Assembly: GCA_034438015.1 (NCBI GenBank)
Contig: DAOTTD010000284.1
Location: 1 to 6,349 of the forward strand
Reading direction: 5' to 3'
From: JACDAE01 sp034438015
GTDB taxonomy: Bacteria > Chloroflexota > Ktedonobacteria > Ktedonobacterales > Ktedonobacteraceae
Length of the DNA: 6,349 bases
Under the pieces are notes generated by a model. It did not search any database, was not told the origin of the DNA, and saw only the letters and a list, made by a program, of their open reading frames with translations. Both the position numbers and the translations under genes were made by a program. The first letter of the stretch is position 1. Every line of letters begins with the position of its first letter. Shown here in pieces: positions 1 through 4,623 of this stretch.

Positions 1-41
1 GCAACAGAGAGAAGACCCCAAGCACCGAATGGAGGTCAAAC

Positions 42-875
42 ATGCGTGCGGATCGACTCCTCTCGATCTTAATGCTTCTACAAACAAAGGGTCGCATGAC
101 CGCTCATGACCTGGCTGATCATCTTGAAGTCTCCGAAAGAACGATCTATCGTGATCTGGAAGCGCTTGGTATGGCTGGCGTGCCTGTCTATACCGAACGC
201 GGACCGAACGGCGGCTACTCGCTGATGGGTGGCTACCAGACGCGGCTCACCGGACTGAACGAGGCCGAGGTGCAAGCGCTGTTTCTGCTTAACGTCACCG
301 ATCTCCTGGCCGATCTTGGCTTGGCAGGGGCGCTGGGTGACGCGATGCTGAAGCTCGCGGCAGCCTTGCCAGCGCCCTTCCGTGAACATGCAGCGCTCGC
401 GTGTAAACGTTTTCACATGGATACGACGTGGTGGTATCACACCGACGACGCCACGCCCTGGCTTCCGACGATCCAGGAGGCGCTGTGGCAGGACCGCAGG
501 CTGCGCCTCTTCTATCACGAGGACGATGGGATATGGAGCGAGCGCCTGATCGAGCCGTACGGACTGGTCTCGAAGGCGCGCGACTGGTACCTGGTCGCTG
601 GCTGCTACGACGAGAAGTGCGTCTTCCGCGTGTCGCGCATCCATACCGCGATGATCACAGAAGAGCGGTTTGTCCGTCAAGAAGACTTCGATCTGGCGGC
701 TTACTGGACTGACTACTGCGTCCAGGTAGAGGCCAGTCATCCCGGCCTGCCGCTGCGCCTGGCGCCCGACGAGGCACAACGGCTCCCCCAACTCCTACAG
801 GACTGCGGCTATATGCTCGTCGAGAACGAAGACACTCATGATGGAAGCGAGCGAACAACTCCCTTGACCGCTTGA
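42..875 (+). CDS. YafY-type HTH/WYL-domain transcriptional regulator, shortened C-terminus
   Basis: Cytoplasmic DNA-binding regulator, 277 aa. Residues about 4-60 form a DeoR/HTH_11-type winged helix, with the recognition-helix text SERTIYRDLEAL at 31-42 followed by the wing GPNGGYSL. Residues about 135-205 form the WYL domain, including EPYGLVSKARDWYLVAGC with the signature W182-Y183-L184 and the closing FRVSRI. The start is the ATG at 42 with GGAGG at 31-35, six bases upstream. WYL regulators of this class (PafBC, DriD are characterised members) sense a ligand, single-stranded DNA in the case of DriD, through the WYL and WCX regions; this is family knowledge. The protein stops at the point where the C-terminal WCX extension is only about half complete, whereas YafY-like proteins are usually above 300 aa. 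A SRAP gene follows 68 nt downstream on the same strand. Target genes cannot be deduced, but autoregulation or control of the SRAP gene is plausible. Confidence 0.9.
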   Translation: MRADRLLSILMLLQTKGRMTAHDLADHLEVSERTIYRDLEALGMAGVPVYTERGPNGGYSLMGGYQTRLTGLNEAEVQALFLLNVTDLLADLGLAGALGDAMLKLAAALPAPFREHAALACKRFHMDTTWWYHTDDATPWLPTIQEALWQDRRLRLFYHEDDGIWSERLIEPYGLVSKARDWYLVAGCYDEKCVFRVSRIHTAMITEERFVRQEDFDLAAYWTDYCVQVEASHPGLPLRLAPDEAQRLPQLLQDCGYMLVENEDTHDGSERTTPLTA

Positions 876-893
876 AACGTACTAAAAAAGAAT
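864..893 (+). promoter_or_regulatory. candidate promoter for the SRAP gene
   Basis: TTGACC (864-869) is a good -35 box and AAGAAT (888-893) matches four of six bases of a -10 box at 18-nt spacing. It lies across the end of the regulator gene and partly overlaps the inverted repeat at 877-900, which would suit an operator. The -10 is weak and the SRAP gene may instead be read from a promoter upstream of the window. Confidence 0.3.
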
Positions 894-900
894 AGTACGT
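877..900. repeat. perfect 8-bp inverted repeat between regulator and SRAP gene, operator-like
   Basis: ACGTACTA at 877-884 and TAGTACGT at 893-900 are exact inverted copies around the 8-nt A-rich spacer AAAAAGAA. It begins two bases after the regulator stop and ends 31 bases before the SRAP ribosome binding site. No U-tract follows on either strand, so it is not a classic terminator. The spacing, with arm centres 16 bp apart, could suit a dimeric regulator; the adjacent WYL protein is the obvious candidate, but this is inference. Confidence 0.5.
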
Positions 901-943
901 AGTGGAAAAGGTTAAGCACTACTTGTCTGAAAGGAGTACCTCT

Positions 944-1603
944 ATGTGCGGTCGTTTCACACTTGCTGTTGACATAAATACAATTGCACGTACGTTCAAT
1001 GCTGCGGTGCCGTCATCTCTGAGCACGGGGCCGCGCTACAATATCGCGCCCCAGCAGAACGTGCTGACCGTGATGCGCGATGAGACAACGCACCTCGATC
1101 TCTTGCGCTGGGGCCTGATCCCAGCGTGGGCGAAGGAAGAGAGCATCGGCTCGAAGATGATCAACGCGCGCGCCGAGACACTGGCGGAGAAGCCCAGTTT
1201 CAAGCGCCTGCTACACTCAAAACGCTGCCTGCTGGTGGCCGACGGTTTCTACGAGTGGAAGAAGGAGCAGGGGGGCAAGACGCCGATGTATATCACGCTG
1301 CGAGACGGAGAGCCGTTTGTCTTCGCGGGTCTGTGGGATACATGGAGGGATGCCGAGGGGCAGCAGATACGTACCTGCACGATTATCACAACGGAACCCA
1401 ATGAACTGGTCGCCTCCATTCACAACCGCATGCCTGTCATTCTTCCACGGAAGGCGAGTGAAGAGTGGCTCGATCCGGCGCTGCACGACGAACATGTCCT
1501 CCTGCCCCTGCTGGCTCCCTACCCGGCTGAGGCGATGACCGCCCGCCCCGTATCACGATTAGTTAACAATCCTCGCTATGAAGGTGCCGAACTGATCGCA
1601 TAA
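944..1603 (+). CDS. SRAP domain protein (YedK/HMCES family), abasic-site shielding and processing
   Basis: 219-aa protein that in this family binds abasic sites in single-stranded DNA and forms a thiazolidine cross-link through its N-terminal cysteine, protecting the site from strand cleavage. The start is the ATG at 944, with AAGGAG at 931-936 seven bases upstream. An in-frame GTG at 902 would add 14 residues and bury the catalytic Cys, which must become the N-terminal residue after removal of Met. All hallmark residues are visible: Cys2 in MCGRF, Asn74 in INARAET, Glu104 in GFYEW and His160 in IHNRMPVIL, closely matching the E. coli YedK set C2/N75/E105/H160. Other family blocks are YNIAPQQ (32-38) and LRWGLIPAWA (54-63). 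The length is normal for bacterial members. It lies directly downstream of the WYL regulator, which suggests a shared DNA-damage role. No SOS box was recognised in the 68-nt gap. Confidence 0.95.
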   Translation: MCGRFTLAVDINTIARTFNAAVPSSLSTGPRYNIAPQQNVLTVMRDETTHLDLLRWGLIPAWAKEESIGSKMINARAETLAEKPSFKRLLHSKRCLLVADGFYEWKKEQGGKTPMYITLRDGEPFVFAGLWDTWRDAEGQQIRTCTIITTEPNELVASIHNRMPVILPRKASEEWLDPALHDEHVLLPLLAPYPAEAMTARPVSRLVNNPRYEGAELIA

Positions 1604-1616
1604 AGGGCACTAAGTT

Positions 1617-1715
1617 AGTAGGGATGGGGCTTGCCTCCATCCGGCTCGGGGAGCGCGTTCACCGCATGTGGTCACTAGATGGGGGCACCGGATGAGGGCA
1701 AGCTCCATCCCTACT
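1617..1715. repeat. REPIN-like pair of inverted G-rich hairpins between SRAP gene and bioY
   Basis: Two 28-nt arms (1617-1644 and 1688-1715) match as inverted copies at 25 of 28 positions around a 43-nt spacer. Each arm is itself a hairpin: GGATGGGG/CTCCATCC around CTTGC at 1622-1642, and the corresponding fold at 1690-1710 with one A-C mismatch. A doublet of palindromic units in opposite orientation is the architecture of REPIN/REP doublets or a very small MITE. No transposase reading frame is inside and no clear target-site duplication flanks it. It could also act as a 3' end for the SRAP transcript, since no U-tract terminator follows that gene. Its multicopy status cannot be judged from one window. 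Confidence 0.65.
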
Positions 1716-1754
1716 GTTGGATAGAAAACTTCCATGAAACATGCTCTTTTGCTG

Positions 1755-1760
1755 TATAAT
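1755..1760 (+). promoter_or_regulatory. bioY -10 box
   Basis: A perfect TATAAT lies 58 nt before the bioY start codon. The -35 region is poor: TTCCAT at 1730-1735 would need 19-nt spacing. Transcription would begin near 1767, just before a GGAA-n5-TTCC inverted repeat at 1782-1794 that lies between two GTTAG copies (1776-1780 and 1797-1801) exactly 21 bp apart. Such an arrangement could hold a repressor site, but it matches no BirA, BioQ or BioR operator that I recognise. Confidence 0.5.
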
Positions 1761-1818
1761 GGTGTTATGGCTGTAGTTAGTGGAACGATATTCCTGGTTA
1801 GCAAAGGAGCAAGTTTTC

Positions 1819-2439
1819 ATGGCTATCTCTCCCGGTTCAACGCTTATTGATTATGTAGTCCCTTCGTCACGTTCGTCTCGTAGTCTTAATCTGCTCAAAG
1901 ATGTGCTATTCATTCTTGGCTTCAACCTGCTCTTAATTCTGAGTGCTCGTGTAAGCATACCTCTGTGGTTTACGCCTGTTCCCATCACGCTACAAACTTT
2001 TATGGTCATGCTCACAGCGGCAGCACTAGGAAGTCGACGCGGTGCCCTGGTCATGCTCCTCTATCTCGCAGAAGGCGCAATCGGCCTGCCCGTTTTCGCA
2101 AGAGGTGGTGGCTGGATCTACCTGGTCTCTCAGCCGACCGCTGGCTATCTCTGGTCTTATCCTATCGCGGCATTTGTAGTGGGTTTCCTCTGTGAGCGAG
2201 GACTGGATCGCAGTTTCCTGACCTCCGTATTTGCGATGCTCCCCGGTACGCTCATTATTTATGCCTTTGGTGTTTCCTGGCTTGCTTTCCTGCTGCATAT
2301 CGGCCTGGATAAAGCCTTTATTCTTGGCATGCTGCCATTCATCCCTGGCGACATCATCAAGATTGTCTTCGCCGCATTGCTGCTGCCGACCGCCTGGTCG
2401 ATCGTGCGAGCCGTGAAGCCGGAGCGCAGCGATAAATAA
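1819..2439 (+). CDS. bioY: BioY, substrate-binding S component of the ECF biotin transporter
   Basis: 206-aa integral membrane protein that captures biotin for import. It works alone at low capacity or with an ECF energy module (ATPases plus BioN/EcfT). The sequence is dominated by about six hydrophobic segments and carries the family blocks PVPITLQT (53-60), YLAEGAIGLPVFARGGGW (82-99), PTAGYLWSYP (106-115) and PFIPGDIIK (173-181). The chosen start is the ATG at 1819, with AAAGGAG at 1803-1809 nine bases upstream. An in-frame GTG at 1780 has no ribosome binding site. The N-terminal tail of about 25 residues before the first membrane segment is slightly long. No bioM, bioN, birA or biotin synthesis gene is in the window, so the energy module must come from elsewhere if one is used. 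The gene appears to be a single-gene transcript with its own -10 box and terminator. Confidence 0.95.
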   Translation: MAISPGSTLIDYVVPSSRSSRSLNLLKDVLFILGFNLLLILSARVSIPLWFTPVPITLQTFMVMLTAAALGSRRGALVMLLYLAEGAIGLPVFARGGGWIYLVSQPTAGYLWSYPIAAFVVGFLCERGLDRSFLTSVFAMLPGTLIIYAFGVSWLAFLLHIGLDKAFILGMLPFIPGDIIKIVFAALLLPTAWSIVRAVKPERSDK

Positions 2440-2471
2440 CCTGCACACTCCAAGAAGAGTGCAGGCTTTCT
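2440..2471 (+). terminator. bioY transcription terminator
   Basis: Starting on the base after the bioY stop, CCTGCA-ca-CTC pairs with GAGTGCAGG (2457-2465) to give a nine-bp stem with a two-base bulge and the loop CAAGAA. It is followed by CTTTCT. The U-tract is short, so efficiency may be partial. Confidence 0.6.
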
Positions 2472-2478
2472 AATGCAT

Positions 2479-2515
2479 AAAAAGATGGGAGTGGCTGAAC
2501 AATCAGTCACCCCAT
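2479..2515 (-). terminator. terminator for the hpaB-like gene (minus strand)
   Basis: Read on the minus strand, ATGGGGTGACTGA pairs with TCAGCCACTCCCAT around a four-base loop, with one bulged base and one G-U pair. It is followed by CTTTTTATG. It lies about 140 nt after the hpaB stop and faces the bioY terminator, as expected for a convergent gene pair. Confidence 0.65.
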
Positions 2516-2590
2516 AGTGCTGTGTCAAGTGACGGCGACGAAAAAACGTGATGACAGCAGTAGGGAACCGATGTCACCTGGCGACGTTCG

Positions 2591-2636
2591 GCCATCGCTA
2601 TTATGAGGAGTAAGGCGACCTCATAATAGTGGTGGC
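2591..2636 (+). repeat. long hairpin in the convergent gap
   Basis: An 11-bp perfect core (CTATTATGAGG at 2598-2608 with CCTCATAATAG at 2619-2629, 10-nt loop) extends to 18 pairs. As plus-strand RNA both departures from perfect complementarity are G-U pairs (2595 with 2632, 2597 with 2630). As minus-strand RNA they become A-C mismatches. No U-tract follows on either strand. It starts 19 nt beyond the hpaB stop, so on the minus strand it would sit at the start of that gene's 3' UTR. Confidence 0.6.
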
Positions 2637-2654
2637 GGTGGAAAGAATAGCGCG

Positions 2655-4088
2655 CTAGTCCATCAAAAAGCGATTCGCCAGGGCGACCGGCTCCGTCTTA
2701 TCGGCCATCTTGTAGGATGTCATCGTGCCACGGAACGAGTCACCGATGTAGAAGCGCTCAAAGAGTTCGCTGCGACCGCCGAGATCAGAGCCCACGAAGT
2801 CCCACGCCAGGCGGAAGATGCGAATTCTGCGCTCGGCGTCCGCGTTGCGCCCCTGGAAATATTTTTTAATATTCGCTGCCATGGGTCCGCTGATATCGGC
2901 CTCGCTCGGAGTGCACATCAGGCCGCCGCCACCGATCAATTGCAGCAGTTCGTTTGCGCGCGGCATCCACTTCGGCATCGAGTTGCGCAGCGCCACCAAG
3001 GGGCGGGCGTCCGGCGTCATAATGCCGTTCTGATCAAGGGTCGCGCACGACTCGGCGGCCATAACGCCCGAACGTGCCATCTCAGCCATTGTCCACATCT
3101 CGCCCAGCTTCTCCTGGATGTGATCGAAGGCATTCACGCCAGTCGTCTCCGCCAGCATGTGGCCCAGTCCGAAGCAGAACTCCAGCTTCGTCCATGCCCT
3201 CACCATTGCCTGGTGCGTGAAGTGAGCGCGCCAGTTTGTATCCTCGGTAACTTCCGAGTACGTGCGGGCGTCGCTATCCAGGAAGACGCGATCCTTTGGC
3301 ACATGGACATCATCGAAGATAACGAAGGAGTCCATCTCATCGAAACGCGAGGACAGTGGATAATCGTACACGCTGCGCTCCTTGACGAAAGCGTCGCGGC
3401 ATATGAACTTCAGGCCGGGCGTCGATATTGGTAAAGCGAAACATAGCGCGTACTTCGCATCCTGCACGCGAATCGGCGCGTTTGGATATATCACTAATTC
3501 GTCGGAAAAAGGCGCCAGGGTTGCCAGCATGCGTGCGCCGCGTACGATGATCGCGTCCTTCGTCTCTCCAACTTTATGTAAGGCGATTTCGCCTGTGCCC
3601 ACCACCGTATCCTCGCGGGACCGGTCGACCTGTGGATTCACGATGGCGTGCGTGAGAATCAGATCATTCTCACGGATATAGCGATGATAGTTCAGGATAT
3701 TTTCCGCGCCTCGTTCGTTCCCGCGCCGTGCCCATACGTCGGGGCGGCCTGCGAAACAGGCGATCGTAACATTCAAGTAGTCAGGACTGCGCCCAAGCAT
3801 ACCGACTGTCATCTCACTCCACAGCCGGATCGCTCTGCGCCTGCGCTGCAGATCGGCCAGGGTATGCGGTACAATATGCGTTACGCCTACGCAATCATTT
3901 GTATCTGGTGATTGCATCAACATAATATCAGGATATTCGTTTTGGGCGTCTAGCAAGGAGGCGATGGTATGTGCTACCCGGCTCAGTGCCGGATGCTCCA
4001 TCACATCTTTGATCCGCTCGCCGTCAAACCAGACCTCACGATCATCCACAAGGCCCTCTAAGTACTGCCGACCTGTTCGTGCTGGCAT
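2655..4088 (-). CDS. hpaB: 4-hydroxyphenylacetate 3-monooxygenase-like oxygenase component (HpaB family)
   Basis: 477-aa cytoplasmic flavin-dependent phenol ortho-hydroxylase of the HpaB/PvcC family, which uses FADH2 supplied by a separate reductase (HpaC) to turn 4-hydroxyphenylacetate or a related phenol into a catechol. The N-terminus MPARTGRQYLEGLVDDREVWFDGERI is typical of the family. The substrate-pocket text GRSPDYLN gives R100 and Y104, and LTHAIVNPQ gives H147, corresponding to Arg100/Tyr104/His142 of the Thermus HpaB structure as I recall it. The C-terminal half holds the acyl-CoA-dehydrogenase-like helical bundle ending with LQLIGGGGLMCTPSEAD and RIRIFRLAWDFVGSDLGGRSELFERFY. The iron-sulfur cysteines of the related 4-hydroxybutyryl-CoA dehydratases are absent at the equivalent places, which argues against that enzyme. 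The start is the ATG at 4088 with GAGGGAG at 4095-4101. No reductase or ring-cleavage gene is nearby, so the true phenolic substrate is open and the symbol is a family label. Confidence 0.9.
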   Translation of the reverse strand: MPARTGRQYLEGLVDDREVWFDGERIKDVMEHPALSRVAHTIASLLDAQNEYPDIMLMQSPDTNDCVGVTHIVPHTLADLQRRRRAIRLWSEMTVGMLGRSPDYLNVTIACFAGRPDVWARRGNERGAENILNYHRYIRENDLILTHAIVNPQVDRSREDTVVGTGEIALHKVGETKDAIIVRGARMLATLAPFSDELVIYPNAPIRVQDAKYALCFALPISTPGLKFICRDAFVKERSVYDYPLSSRFDEMDSFVIFDDVHVPKDRVFLDSDARTYSEVTEDTNWRAHFTHQAMVRAWTKLEFCFGLGHMLAETTGVNAFDHIQEKLGEMWTMAEMARSGVMAAESCATLDQNGIMTPDARPLVALRNSMPKWMPRANELLQLIGGGGLMCTPSEADISGPMAANIKKYFQGRNADAERRIRIFRLAWDFVGSDLGGRSELFERFYIGDSFRGTMTSYKMADKTEPVALANRFLMD

Positions 4089-4266
4089 GTGCTTCTCCCT
4101 CTTTTATTGCTCTTGTAAAAAGTATTGTGATGGACTATTCAACAATGCATAGAGTATTTCCATTGGAGTCATATTAGCGAAAATACTTTGCTAACTCGCT
4201 CACACAATGAAGTATGAGACCTCTGCATAGATGAAGACCATTATACTCCTTATAATTCATTTCTTT
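4089..4266 (-). promoter_or_regulatory. A+T-rich upstream region of the hpaB-like gene
   Basis: Read on the minus strand, this stretch contains a TATAAT (4240-4245) about 150 nt before the start codon, with only weak -35 matches upstream. A second possible pair nearer the gene is TTGTGT, 16 nt, TATTTT in the 4178-4210 area. An inverted repeat TTAGC (4174-4178) / GCTAA (4190-4194), extendable by three A-T pairs past a bulged G, lies between them and the gene and could be an operator. None of these is decisive. No gene is seen here. Confidence 0.35.
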
Positions 4267-4308
4267 TTAATGTTGGGCAGGGAATAGTACCTTTATCGCT
4301 CTATCATG

Positions 4309-4338
4309 TAAAAAAGACTGCCAGTACGCGTGGGAGTC
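4309..4338 (-). terminator. minus-strand hairpin with six-U tract
   Basis: On the minus strand GACTCCCA pairs with TGGCAGTC around the loop CGCGTAC, seven pairs of eight with one C-C mismatch, followed at once by TTTTTT (complement of the A-run 4310-4315). It lies about 290 nt after the DUF512 stop and 220 nt before the hpaB start on the same strand. It may therefore end the DUF512 transcript, or end or attenuate an RNA from the structured region just upstream of it. Confidence 0.55.
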
Positions 4339-4437
4339 GCTGAGGAGTCCGAACAGGTGTTCTGGAGAGTTACCAGGATGTAACTCTTCAGGAGGGATCT
4401 GCTGACTTGTCAGCGCCAAAGGCGCTTCACAAGCCCT

Positions 4438-4494
4438 TTGGTGTGGATGGCGGGGGTGCCGGCCCCGGGCCGGCACCCCCGCCATCCACACCAA
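4438..4494. repeat. perfect 28-bp inverted repeat with single-base centre
   Basis: Arms 4438-4465 and 4467-4494 are exact reverse complements about C4466, 57 bp in all. Each arm begins TTGGTGTGGATGG and is very G-rich towards the centre, with GGCCCCGGGCC in the middle. Pairing stops sharply beyond TTGG/CCAA. No U-tract follows on either strand, so it is not an ordinary terminator. It would extrude as a cruciform in DNA or form a near-loopless RNA stem. Confidence 0.9.
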
Positions 4495-4503
4495 CACAGG
4501 CGA

Positions 4504-4518
4504 GCCGCCGCAGGCGGC
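4504..4518. repeat. small G+C hairpin next to the large palindrome
   Basis: GCCGCC and GGCGGC flank the three-base loop GCA, nine bases after the 28-bp palindrome ends. It is strong despite its size and forms on either strand. Confidence 0.55.
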
Positions 4519-4623
4519 GAGGAGATCTGAACAGTTACTACCGGGATGACTCATGACCAGGAATGGCGCGAGTCGCGGCGAGAAATCCGGAAAGAGAGAC
4601 CTGAAGAGTGACAATTTATCTTG

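Larger units (their letters stand above)
4362..4538 (-). other. structured multi-hairpin region, candidate noncoding RNA or palindromic element
   Basis: Three related 12-mers frame the region: CTGGAGAGTTAC (4362-4373), GTAACTCTTCAG (4380-4391) and CTGAACAGTTAC (4527-4538). The middle one is complementary to each of the other two at 11 of 12 positions, so in RNA it can form either a local hairpin with the first (loop of six) or a long-range stem with the third. That long-range stem encloses GCTGAC/GTCAGC (4401-4414), GCGCC/GGCGC (4413-4425), the 28-bp palindrome (4438-4494) and GCCGCC/GGCGGC (4504-4518). The minus-strand U-tract hairpin at 4309-4338 completes a unit of about 230 nt. Multibranch folding, switchable pairing and a terminator are what a regulatory RNA would show. 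An inserted palindromic repeat would show most of this too. No known riboswitch or RNA family was recognised. Confidence 0.45.

Noticed and set aside
2940..3434. 164-aa plus-strand reading frame inside the hpaB-like gene
   Set aside because: Antisense shadow of a well-supported enzyme gene, with no family resemblance.
2655..4088. 4-hydroxybutyryl-CoA dehydratase assignment
   Set aside because: Same fold family, but the cysteines that hold its iron-sulfur cluster are missing and the GRSPDY substrate motif of aromatic hydroxylases is present.
4438..4494. Rho-independent terminator call for the 28-bp palindrome
   Set aside because: No T-run follows on either strand. The U-tract hairpin at 4309-4338 is the better terminator.
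4309..4545. Retron msr/msd-like RNA (flanking inverted repeats around long hairpins)
   Set aside because: The architecture is superficially similar, but no reverse transcriptase is in the window and no retron-specific features such as a priming guanosine context could be identified.
4267..4614. 115-aa minus-strand reading frame beginning nine bases after the DUF512 stop
   Set aside because: It starts with TTG without a ribosome binding site, resembles no family, and its middle is simply the translated 28-bp palindrome (VWMAGVPARGRHPRHPHQ). Open by composition, not a credible gene.
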